A DNA stretch of 64,000 bases from Candidatus Argoarchaeum ethanivorans (GTDB taxonomy: Archaea; Halobacteriota; Methanosarcinia; Methanosarcinales; EX4572-44): assembly GCA_004193545.1 (NCBI GenBank), contig RPGO01000035.1, forward strand, positions 1 through 64,000. The letters are read 5' to 3'. The notes under the pieces were generated by a model, which was not told the DNA's origin, made no database searches, and saw nothing but the letters and a program-made list of their open reading frames with translations. Made by a program: the position numbers and the translations under genes. Below are positions 41,255 to 49,919 of this stretch, in pieces. Numbering within the stretch: the first letter of the stretch is position 1; each line of letters begins with the position of its first letter.

Positions 41255-42613
41255 TTAAGAATCTTGTTTATGGGTTAGTAAGTGATAGAGGAATGTTCTG
41301 AACTCCGGATGCTCTATTGCGAATAGTTCGTGGTCTGAAAGGGTTGAAAATCCATCCTGTTTGATTATTTGTGTTATGTGTTTTCCAAGTCCGCATGTTA
41401 GTAGTTCTGATTGGAATAGTGAGGTTGGTGTCGTGTAGACTCTCTGTATGTTTAGAGTATATTTACCGTCTTTGATGTATATATACGATAGATTGCCTGA
41501 CTTTTTATGGTATTTCGCTTTGAATTTTTCAGCATTGTCTTTTAACCATACTGGTGGTCCAATGTGTTTTTTGACCATTGGAAGCTTCGTTTCAAACAGT
41601 TCAAAGATAAGATAAATATCTGCATTTAACACGATGTAGTTGCTGTTTATAATTCGAAAATCATGCCTTGTTAATAGTTTTTCTACTGCATTTCGCATTT
41701 TTTCAAGCTGCGGATACAATGTGTCCTCCACTATGCAGGGCTTATGAAATGTAATACCTATTAACTCGGTGCCTCTTCTGTGAAACAGTTGTTCTATCTC
41801 CTCCTGATACACGAGCTTGCGTGCTGGTTTAGAGAAATATTCTGTGCACGGGTTTTTCAGGAAATTTCGAGCAATGTCAATGAAACGACACATGTTATCA
41901 AGGCTGAGTGCTGCTGCCACGTTTCGTTTAGGATCGGTTGGGTCAATCACCACAAGTGGATCACCATGCTTATGTGTTGCATGTTTTTTTATATCGATTG
42001 TTGTGCAGGGTTTCCATCTCAAGGAGGCTTTGAGTAATGCTTCAAACGAGCCGTAGTGTATGATCAGCAGTTCTGTCAGGTAGCCAGAAAAGCCATGTGT
42101 TCTCAGTTCTGAGCCATAGATTCCTGCTGCTTTAAGGAATTGTTTTGCAAGGCGCACATCCTTCTCACACGTTTTTATATATTTTTTTACAAAGTTGTTG
42201 TGGTGGGGAGTTCTATCCACTGCCGATTTGATGTTTTTTGTGTCTTTGATGTTAAAGCACGGCACAACGTCTATCTTGTAACTATTCATCATTCCATGCA
42301 GATATGGGTGCTCTGCATATCGCTCTTCTATTTTATCTGCATCGAAGAGTACTTTTCTTGCAATGTCAAGACCTGTTGTTTCAAGAGTTTTGCGATTCGC
42401 AGTTTCTGGAAACAGGATAAACAGATCGATGTCGTGTTCACCTGAAATCCATGTGTCTCTTGCTGCAGAACCGACAAGAACACCTTTGACCTGAAACTGT
42501 TTTGCAAAGCTGTTGATGCGTTCTAACAGCAAGTCGGCGATTATTTTTAGCTCTCTCCGCTCTTTCTCAATAGGCGTTATGCCCGGGAGTATTCTTTTGA
42601 AGATTTCCTGCAT
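41255..42613 (-). CDS. cca: CCA-adding tRNA nucleotidyltransferase (archaeal class I)
   Basis: VKGVLVGSAARDTWISGEHDIDLFILFP; LRTHGFSGYLTELLIIHYGSF; VVIDPTDPKRNVAAALS. Confidence 0.95.
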   Translation of the reverse strand: MQEIFKRILPGITPIEKERRELKIIADLLLERINSFAKQFQVKGVLVGSAARDTWISGEHDIDLFILFPETANRKTLETTGLDIARKVLFDADKIEERYAEHPYLHGMMNSYKIDVVPCFNIKDTKNIKSAVDRTPHHNNFVKKYIKTCEKDVRLAKQFLKAAGIYGSELRTHGFSGYLTELLIIHYGSFEALLKASLRWKPCTTIDIKKHATHKHGDPLVVIDPTDPKRNVAAALSLDNMCRFIDIARNFLKNPCTEYFSKPARKLVYQEEIEQLFHRRGTELIGITFHKPCIVEDTLYPQLEKMRNAVEKLLTRHDFRIINSNYIVLNADIYLIFELFETKLPMVKKHIGPPVWLKDNAEKFKAKYHKKSGNLSYIYIKDGKYTLNIQRVYTTPTSLFQSELLTCGLGKHITQIIKQDGFSTLSDHELFAIEHPEFRTFLYHLLTHKQDS

Positions 42614-42803
42614 CTGTTCCTGTTTGAATGTCCTGTTCTACAGTTGTTTCAAGCTTATTTTATAACCACAAGATTACACAAACCTGCAACATTTGGATAG
42701 CCCCGCCCTTCTCCATGCAATTACTGTCTTGCGGGTTTGTTAGCTGAGTAGGCGTTGCTTGGAAGCCTTTGTTCTGGATATAAAAGTTCATTTGGTTCCA
42801 TAG

Positions 42804-43184
42804 TTATATTGTCTCCATTTGTCGTAATTTTTCTAAAGTCCTTTTAGATAAGTCAAGTGCAGTTTTTGCCCTCGAAACATTAATATCTGTATCATTTTCG
42901 TAATCAGCATCTTTTCTTTCCTTCCACAGGCGGCGTAAGTTCTTTCCTATCTTCTTCTCTACGTTACGTGGTGATCTTTGGTATTGCTCCCTTACAAATT
43001 TGTGAGTATCAACTCTTGGAATGGATGTGTTTTTAACAAAAAGGTGATTCCTTGCGATACAAAATATACCATAATAACAGCGGCTCATTGCCGAACGTAG
43101 ATGAGCTTCTCGTAAATCTGCATTTTCCTGATAAGATATAAATTCGTCAGCCAATTGGACATACAACTCCCAGTTAAAACTCAT
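42804..43184 (-). CDS. HEPN-domain protein (UPF0332-like)
   Basis: EAHLRSAMSRCYYGIFCIARNHL; ERKDADYENDTDINVSRAKTALDLSK (R-x-D-ADY motif). Confidence 0.75.
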   Translation of the reverse strand: MSFNWELYVQLADEFISYQENADLREAHLRSAMSRCYYGIFCIARNHLFVKNTSIPRVDTHKFVREQYQRSPRNVEKKIGKNLRRLWKERKDADYENDTDINVSRAKTALDLSKRTLEKLRQMETI

Positions 43185-43627
43185 GTTGGTCTCACCATTA
43201 TTTCAAGTATATTACCAATATCATCATCTACATCAAGCCACCACTCCTCATCGAATCTATCTAAAAGATTCAAGGACTCTTCAGGTGATGAGTTGGTTTT
43301 TATGATAATGAAAAGCCCTTCAAAATCTTCCTCGTAGTCTCTGTTCAATTCCAAGTATAGAAAAACATTCTTACCAAAGATAGAGAAAATATGCCTTGGA
43401 GCTTCAAATAGAATGCCTAAGCACCAGGGATGGTTGTTGATGAATTGAATCACTTCTGTTTTACTATTTTCATCAGAAAAGGCATAGAATTGGGATAAGG
43501 CAGCAAATTCCTCCTTTTTTCCAAGAATTTTTATATATTTGATTGCTTGCTTATAGATATTGAGAGAATAATCATAAGCGTTAAATGTTTGGAATCCCAT
43601 AACAATTGGCAGGTATTCACTGCTCAT
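43181..43627 (-). CDS. Hypothetical protein, HEPN-operon gene 3
   Basis: 148 aa, 4-nt overlap with HEPN gene. Confidence 0.6.
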   Translation of the reverse strand: MSSEYLPIVMGFQTFNAYDYSLNIYKQAIKYIKILGKKEEFAALSQFYAFSDENSKTEVIQFINNHPWCLGILFEAPRHIFSIFGKNVFLYLELNRDYEEDFEGLFIIIKTNSSPEESLNLLDRFDEEWWLDVDDDIGNILEIMVRPT

Positions 43628-43628
43628 T

Positions 43629-44693
43629 TTAGCCTACTGCCTCCATTTCTCTGTGTAGTTTCTCCACAAATTCAATAAAATCATCTCTTGCCTGTTCAAT
43701 AAGTTCCTTACTGGCAAAAATTGGTTCCTCTGGTGGGACTTTATCGAAGTTTAACACAGTCATATCATATTTTGAATGAATAATTTCATGTCTCAGATCA
43801 ATATATTTTTGAATACTTTTTAAAATTCCACCCTTCAAATTGGGAATTTCACCGAATTTTATTTCATAGGCTTTTTTATATGCCGTTTTACAATCTTCCC
43901 AATTTTGAAAATTTATTAAACCTTTCCCTTTTCTTACCTCGAGCATGCTCTCTAAAATGCTCTTCTCCATTGATTTTGCATAATTTTCTATTTCCTCTTT
44001 TACAGATCCCTTTCTGTCAAATTCCTTCATTAGACCTTCAATATTTGGTTTTCTCCCTTCTTTTTCCAGTTCCACAAATCTGGTTCTGGTGTAAACCTCA
44101 AACCCTGTCACCAGCATTATCAAACATTGTTGAACGAGCGTGGACTCAAAAAGGAAATCTTTCAACTTACACCCTTCAATTAAAATATTAACCTTGGTAA
44201 CAGTAAAATCCCATATTTCCTTTGCAGATGGTTCAAGAACATCGCGACCAGCCTCTCTTACACGGTACCCCCCTACTTCTATATCCTCATCTCCTATTTG
44301 ATATAGTGCACCATTTTTGCCTATCCTTATCTCTCCACCTCTTTGTTCTGCTTTACTGGATTTTAAATTTAAGCCACCTTCTTCACCGACATAGAGATAA
44401 TTTTCTTTTTCCGACCAGGTTAAAGCAATAAATAATCCCCTATCGGAATTAAATTCTTTAATGTTCACCTTTGCCACGCGTATTCCCGTTTTTGTATTCC
44501 AGTGAGTAAAAACAAGATCGATGTTTTTATCCCGATGAAGTGCAAACCTTGAGTCCAAAACTTGAATATCAAAGAACAAAATATTCTCTAAAGAGGCATC
44601 CATCAAGTTACCCTTTGCTATCCTAAATTCTAAAGTTCCTTCTTTTTCCTCAACTTTCTCAAAAGGTATATTCAATGGGTTATAACCTCTCAT
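43629..44693 (-). CDS. Large hypothetical protein with a C-terminal HEPN-like R-x4-H motif
   Basis: KYIDLRHEIIHSKYDM near C-term after a long helical segment. Confidence 0.6.
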   Translation of the reverse strand: MRGYNPLNIPFEKVEEKEGTLEFRIAKGNLMDASLENILFFDIQVLDSRFALHRDKNIDLVFTHWNTKTGIRVAKVNIKEFNSDRGLFIALTWSEKENYLYVGEEGGLNLKSSKAEQRGGEIRIGKNGALYQIGDEDIEVGGYRVREAGRDVLEPSAKEIWDFTVTKVNILIEGCKLKDFLFESTLVQQCLIMLVTGFEVYTRTRFVELEKEGRKPNIEGLMKEFDRKGSVKEEIENYAKSMEKSILESMLEVRKGKGLINFQNWEDCKTAYKKAYEIKFGEIPNLKGGILKSIQKYIDLRHEIIHSKYDMTVLNFDKVPPEEPIFASKELIEQARDDFIEFVEKLHREMEAVG

Positions 44694-45046
44694 CCAACCT
44701 TCCCTCCTAACATCTTATTCGTATCATTTTCGAACACATCCACCACCTTAACTGCTCTATCGCCTTTTCTGCCATGCAAATATCTGAAGCCGGTTAAAGA
44801 CTGAGTTTGATAGAGTTTGAGCATAAAGGCAAGATATTCATTCCCTGGGGAGAGTAAAGCGGTATATCCACCTTTAATTCTGGGCTTGTTTACTATTTCC
44901 ACTACCTGAAAAGGGGGGGTTGGCTTTTCTGTTGGCATCTTTTCACCCTTCTCGTATCTGTCATATTTTTCAGCCCGGATTAGTTCAGCATACTTTTTAT
45001 TATCTGCCATATTCACCACACTTTTAACATATATACCGCCATTCAT
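44690..45046 (-). CDS. Hypothetical protein, HEPN-operon gene 1
   Basis: MADNKKYAELIRAEKYDRYEKGEKMPTEKPTPPFQVVEIVNKPRIKGGY; 4-nt overlap with next gene. Confidence 0.6.
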   Translation of the reverse strand: MNGGIYVKSVVNMADNKKYAELIRAEKYDRYEKGEKMPTEKPTPPFQVVEIVNKPRIKGGYTALLSPGNEYLAFMLKLYQTQSLTGFRYLHGRKGDRAVKVVDVFENDTNKMLGGKVG

Positions 45047-45144
45047 ATAACTTCTTCTTACCGAAATTAATAATAAACCAACACGTATTTTTGTCGCTTT
45101 TAGATAGTTTGTACGTGTTTAGAGTCTATACAAATACGATTTTT

Positions 45145-45684
45145 TTATTTAAGCAAAATCTCACACACGGTTTCGTAGATTGGCCCTTTTGCTGTGAGTG
45201 TGCTTTTTTTAACCTTCAATGAATTAACTGTGAAGCTGCCAAGTGTAATATCTGCAAGGCTGGATACCTTTTCTTTCAACTGCCTTTCTTTTTTGCTGTC
45301 TATTCTTTTTACTCGTGCAATGGTTGCATGGGCTGTAAAATCATTACTTGATGCAAAACCAAAACCAGATAAAACCTTATCCACTTCTCTTTGCAGTGCA
45401 TCGAAATTTCCCTTTGCTCCAAGCCATATCACTTTTATGCGATCCGATTTTGGAAAAACCCCAACACCCCCAAGCTCTGCCTCAAAAGGTGGAAACGACA
45501 CCTGCGATAGTGCCGTGCAAATCCTTGATACCCCGGACTCGTCAACCTCACCCAAAAATTTCATCGTTATGTGAACAAGCTCCGGTCTAACAAGTTTTAT
45601 GTCAGGAAGATCGAAGTTTGATCCAACATCTTCAATAGATTCCGCAAACGAGGCAGGGAAATCAACAGCAATAAAAGTTCTCAT
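45145..45684 (-). CDS. thpR: RNA 2',3'-cyclic phosphodiesterase
   Basis: MRTFIAVDFPASF; ELVHITMKFLGEV (HxTxKFLG); FTAHATIARVKR (second HxT). Confidence 0.93.
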   Translation of the reverse strand: MRTFIAVDFPASFAESIEDVGSNFDLPDIKLVRPELVHITMKFLGEVDESGVSRICTALSQVSFPPFEAELGGVGVFPKSDRIKVIWLGAKGNFDALQREVDKVLSGFGFASSNDFTAHATIARVKRIDSKKERQLKEKVSSLADITLGSFTVNSLKVKKSTLTAKGPIYETVCEILLK

Positions 45685-46160
45685 TTATTTTCTAAGATGT
45701 GGTCGAATTTACCTTCATCAACGGCTTTTGATGCATCTTTTGTTGTCATGTTCTCAACAGTTATACCGAGTGTTGTGCAGCTCCCGATTACTTCTTTCAC
45801 CCTGTTTTTGAGTGTATACGAGAGCATGTTTTCATGTTTTGCTCCTGCGACTTTAATAAGCTGTTCCATGTTTATGTTGCCAACAGTTTCGCTTCCTGCG
45901 TTGCCTGATCCTTTTTCAAGTTTAAGTTCTGTAAGCACCAGTGCCGATGTTGGCGGTGTTCCGACTTCGATAGTGAACTTTTTTTTGTCATCGACGATTA
46001 TTTTGACCGGAACCTGTATCCCATTATAAGTACTGGTTATTTTATTTATTTCATCAACTACTGCTTTTATGTTTATTCCCAAAGGACCAAGTGCCGGACC
46101 TAATGGCGGCCCAGGGGTTGCATGCCCTCCGGAAACAAGTAATTCCACAATGCTTGTCAT
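45681..46160 (-). CDS. rpl11: 50S ribosomal protein L11
   Basis: VSGGHATPGPPLGPALGPLGINIKAVVDEINK. Confidence 0.96.
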   Translation of the reverse strand: MTSIVELLVSGGHATPGPPLGPALGPLGINIKAVVDEINKITSTYNGIQVPVKIIVDDKKKFTIEVGTPPTSALVLTELKLEKGSGNAGSETVGNINMEQLIKVAGAKHENMLSYTLKNRVKEVIGSCTTLGITVENMTTKDASKAVDEGKFDHILENK

Positions 46161-46173
46161 ATTTTATCACCTT

Positions 46174-46650
46174 TTATTCTGTTTCTTCTCTTTTCAAAAT
46201 TCGAACATTATCTCCTCGTACTGTTATTGGTATCGGGACGACTGATTCAAAAAGTTCCATCGTTATCTCATCATGCACTTCATCTACATGTTTGACACGT
46301 GCCTTTTCACCTTTGAAAGGGCCTGTAATAAGTTCGATAATAGAGCCTTCTGTAATGCCGGTCACTGTAGGTTTAGGTGAAAGAAAATGCTCGACTTCTG
46401 CAAAACTGGATTCCCCCTTTATCACCACACGAGCGTGTGGCACTCTTTGAACTGCTTGATCGACTTCCTCTGGCACAGCTGCTTCTACCAATACATAACC
46501 TTTCAACTCATCCGGAACAAGAATAGCCCGGATATCAAATCGATCTTTTTTTGCTACCTGAGCTAATAGCCCTGCTACAGATCGTTCCTGGTTAACAGTA
46601 GTTTTGACTATGTATACAGCTGCATTCTCTGGTTTTGCAGGTTCGTCCAT
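46174..46650 (-). CDS. spt5: Transcription elongation factor Spt5
   Basis: NGN-like KTTVNQERSVAGLLAQVAKK; KOW ITEGSIIELITGPFKGEKARVKHVDE. Confidence 0.93.
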   Translation of the reverse strand: MDEPAKPENAAVYIVKTTVNQERSVAGLLAQVAKKDRFDIRAILVPDELKGYVLVEAAVPEEVDQAVQRVPHARVVIKGESSFAEVEHFLSPKPTVTGITEGSIIELITGPFKGEKARVKHVDEVHDEITMELFESVVPIPITVRGDNVRILKREETE

Positions 46651-46893
46651 ATTAAAATTCCTCCACTCAAAGCTTCTTTTCAATGAAAGCCATGTTTGTT
46701 GGTAGAGGACTAATCAATATATAAACTTTTCGAGGCTTCTGGTTTTTAAGGTTTTGTTTAATAAACGCTGCTCTTGATATGGAAAACATTCGCGATTCCA
46801 TCACTAAAAAATTAGATCGTGTCGACCAAAACTAAAACTATAAATAACACAATGTTATAGGATAATATATTACTAAAAATTGAGGAAAATAAT

Positions 46894-48507
46894 ATGACAG
46901 AAAAATTAATTGATTTGATAGACGTGTCCCTCAATATCAGAGGCAGAGAGTTGTTAGGTAACATTAATCTTAGTGTAGGTGAAGGTGAATCACTTGGAAT
47001 TCTTGGAAAAAGCGGTTCTGGAAAAAGCGCGCTGCTTTCTATGATTCGCGGGGATGAGACATACAAACCAACTAAAGGAAAAATGGTTTACCATGTAGCA
47101 ATATGTCCCTCCTGTGAAAAAATCGAACCACCAGGCAAAGCAGGACAAACCTGTACGTGCGGGGACACATTCATAAAAAAAGATATTGACTTCTGGTCAG
47201 ATAAAAACAAACATTATGTGAACCTGATCAAGCAGCGAATAGCAATAATGCTTCAACGCACATTCAATTTGTATGGCAGCGACACGGTACTTGAAAACAT
47301 AATGAAACCACTGCTTGAACGCAATTACACATCAGCGGACGCCGTCAACAAATCAGTTGAGCTTTTGACTGCACTGAACATGGTTCACCGTACACTATAT
47401 ATAGCAAATGACTTAAGTGGTGGTGAAAAACAGCGGGTAGTATTGGCACGACAACTTGCAATGGAACCAGTATTACTCCTTGCAGACGAGCCAACAGGAA
47501 CTCTTGATCCAAAAACAGCAATGCAGGTAGAATCTACCATCCAGGCCAATGTTAAAGATGGTCACAGGACAATGATACTTACCTCACACTGGTATGAAAC
47601 AGTAAAAAGACTTACAACAAGAGCGATACTACTTGATAAAGGAAAGATTGTTGCAGAAGGTAGTCCAGAGGATGTTATCAAAAACTATCTTGAAACAGGT
47701 GAAGAATTAGAAAAAAGAGAAGTGGAACATATTGGATCTCCAATAATAGATGCAAAAGATATTAAGAAATACTATTACTCGCTTACCCGCGGAATTGTAA
47801 AAGCCGTTGATGGCGTCAGCTTCGCAGTAAACGAAAACGAAATTTTTGGCATCGTTGGCATGAGTGGTGCAGGAAAAACAACACTTAGCAAAATACTTGC
47901 AGGACTTGCCCCGGAATATGCTGGTTATAAAGGCTACTGCCAGATGCGTGTGGGGGAAGATTGGGTAAACATGGGTGTGTCAAGCCCCGGACGTGGTCGT
48001 GCCAAAGAGCACATGGCAGTTCTTCACCAGGAATATGGTTTATTCAGCTTCAAGACAGTACGTGAAAACCTGACAGGGGCAGTTCCCGACCTTCCGGATG
48101 AACTTGCAAAATTCTCAGCAGAACAAACGATGGAAGCTGTTGGCTTTGAACCTGATGAAATCGATGGAGTGCTTGACCGGATGCCTGCAGACCTTAGCGA
48201 GGGAGAACGGCAGCGCGCAATCTTTGCTCTCGCACTGATACAGGAGCCGCGAATCCTGATCCTTGACGAGCCCACTGGCACGATGGACCCTATCACACGA
48301 GCAACAGTAGCAAACACAGTAAAACGAGTGAGGACAGAGCTTGATACAACAATCATTGTAGTCTCTCATGACATCGACTTTGTAAAAACGGTGTGTGACC
48401 GTGTAGCATTCATGTCACTAGGAAAAATAGAGAAGATTGGCACACCGGAAGAGGCGATTGAGGCACTATATGAAAAAGAAGGAATAGGAGGTGAAAAAAA
48501 TGAATGA
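46894..48507 (+). CDS. atwA: Methyl-coenzyme M reductase activation ATPase, component A2
   Basis: Two ABC ATPase domains ([41 protein letters not shown]), Cys-rich [20 protein letters not shown] insert in NBD1. Confidence 0.92.
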   Translation: MTEKLIDLIDVSLNIRGRELLGNINLSVGEGESLGILGKSGSGKSALLSMIRGDETYKPTKGKMVYHVAICPSCEKIEPPGKAGQTCTCGDTFIKKDIDFWSDKNKHYVNLIKQRIAIMLQRTFNLYGSDTVLENIMKPLLERNYTSADAVNKSVELLTALNMVHRTLYIANDLSGGEKQRVVLARQLAMEPVLLLADEPTGTLDPKTAMQVESTIQANVKDGHRTMILTSHWYETVKRLTTRAILLDKGKIVAEGSPEDVIKNYLETGEELEKREVEHIGSPIIDAKDIKKYYYSLTRGIVKAVDGVSFAVNENEIFGIVGMSGAGKTTLSKILAGLAPEYAGYKGYCQMRVGEDWVNMGVSSPGRGRAKEHMAVLHQEYGLFSFKTVRENLTGAVPDLPDELAKFSAEQTMEAVGFEPDEIDGVLDRMPADLSEGERQRAIFALALIQEPRILILDEPTGTMDPITRATVANTVKRVRTELDTTIIVVSHDIDFVKTVCDRVAFMSLGKIEKIGTPEEAIEALYEKEGIGGEKNE

Positions 48508-48994
48508 TGAAATCAGCGATTATGAAGTTAGATATTCAAGGGCAGGAGAAGCATATATCCTCAGGGGACTTGCTGATGAAATAATCAATGAATTTGGAGA
48601 GGAGGCTGCAAGGAAAATATTCTACAACACAGGTAGAAAACTCGGCGAGGCTTTTGCATCCAAAAAAGGAACCGGGTATGACCCTGTGCAAGCTTTGGAA
48701 ATACTTAAAAAGCACACCATCAGGGGCGACAACTACACTATCGGCATCCTCGAAGGATTTGTTGGAAAGGAGGGTGAAACAGTTACAAATATCCAGATTG
48801 TAAACTGTGTGCTCCAGAGGATAGTAGGAATTGAATTTACAAAGCGGCCAATATTATGCAAAGTTACGAAAGGGTATATCGAGGGCGCCCTTGGTAAACT
48901 CACCGGGCTTGACGTAAAAGAGGAAGTATCCAGATCAGAAAAAGATCCTTTTCCAACATGTTACGGGAAAATAACATTCTCCAAAAAAAACTGA
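48491..48994 (+). CDS. Hypothetical protein, possibly V4R-like, overlapping atwA
   Basis: DYEVRYSRAGEAYILRGLADEIINEFGEEAARKIFYNTGRKLGEAFA; 17-nt overlap with atwA. Confidence 0.55.
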   Translation: MKKMNDEISDYEVRYSRAGEAYILRGLADEIINEFGEEAARKIFYNTGRKLGEAFASKKGTGYDPVQALEILKKHTIRGDNYTIGILEGFVGKEGETVTNIQIVNCVLQRIVGIEFTKRPILCKVTKGYIEGALGKLTGLDVKEEVSRSEKDPFPTCYGKITFSKKN

Positions 48995-49033
48995 ATAACA
49001 AAACACGGCAAAAAATTCTAACGGTGAGTTCCT

Positions 49034-49780
49034 GTGGATCAGTCTCATGTCCGCGTTTCACAACTTGTAAGTTATTATATCTGCCCTCGTAAGATATATT
49101 TTGAGCAAACACGAGAAACAGAAGTAAAACCAGGTTTGAAGTCATTATTATTAAAAGAGCTTTCACATCTACTTCTGGATATAATAACAGACGAGTTGTC
49201 AGAGGAGGATATCAGGCAAGCCTTCTGTGATATTTCACAGGAGCTACCGCACATCTATCCACAGATTGTTGAAAAGACCACCTCACGGGAACTGACTGCA
49301 TGCCTGGATGAACTCGATATAAAAACAATTGCACAAGGGTTGTCTGATCACATCAGGGAAGACAAGAAAAAGCTGCTGTTAAGCATTACACCATACACAA
49401 CAGAACCTACTCTGCGTTCAGCAAAACACAATCTCACAGGCACACCAAACAAGATTATAAAAATGGGGGACGAGCTTGCACCAAGCCTTATTCGAACTGG
49501 AAAACCGCCCGAGAATGGGGTGTGGTGGTCTGAACGGCTGAGTCTTGCAGGTTATGCCCTGTTAATAGAAGACGCTTACGATACCGTTGTAAATCGAGGC
49601 TTTGTTGAATATTTGGGATACGGCAGGCTGCGTGAAATAAAAATACATACGAGAGAGCGAAGGATGGCACTGCAAATACTGCATAAGATACAAAAGATAT
49701 ACCGCAAGCAGGTACTACCTGAAAAAAACCTTCGGATGCACCCTGTGAACGATGTGAGAATAAAGAAGTGTGCAGCATGA
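49034..49780 (+). CDS. Cas4/Dna2-like PD-(D/E)XK-fold protein (stand-alone)
   Basis: RVSQLVSYYICPRKIYFEQTRE; GTPNKIIKMGDELAPSLIRTGKPPENGVWWSERLSLAGYALLIED. Confidence 0.75.
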   Translation: MDQSHVRVSQLVSYYICPRKIYFEQTRETEVKPGLKSLLLKELSHLLLDIITDELSEEDIRQAFCDISQELPHIYPQIVEKTTSRELTACLDELDIKTIAQGLSDHIREDKKKLLLSITPYTTEPTLRSAKHNLTGTPNKIIKMGDELAPSLIRTGKPPENGVWWSERLSLAGYALLIEDAYDTVVNRGFVEYLGYGRLREIKIHTRERRMALQILHKIQKIYRKQVLPEKNLRMHPVNDVRIKKCAA

Positions 49781-49835
49781 CTCCATGCACACTTTCATCA
49801 AAATTTTTTTAAATGTGTGGAAAAGTATAAACGCA

Positions 49836-49906
49836 CTTGATTACTTCGTAGTCGAGAGTTATTCCTGCACACTCCGTGTGCGGTTCTGCACAACTTCGTT
49901 GTGTAG
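49836..49906. repeat. Composite palindromic element
   Basis: CTTGATTACTTCGTAGTCGAG (49836-49856), GCACACTCCGTGTGC (49867-49881), CTGCACAACTTCGTTGTGTAG (49886-49906). Confidence 0.85.
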
Positions 49907-49919
49907 TGTTTATGACCAC

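Noticed and set aside
42620-42803. Intergenic GC-rich segment before the HEPN gene as a structured RNA
   Set aside because: No recognisable family signature and no clear long pairing; unsupported.
46779-46835. Short ORF MENIRDSITKKLDRVDQN upstream of atwA as a leader peptide
   Set aside because: 18 codons only, no attenuator-like structure recognised; cannot be supported.
49034-49780. Cas4-like gene as evidence for a CRISPR-Cas locus
   Set aside because: No repeats, Cas1/2 or effector genes within the window; stand-alone Cas4 relatives are widespread.
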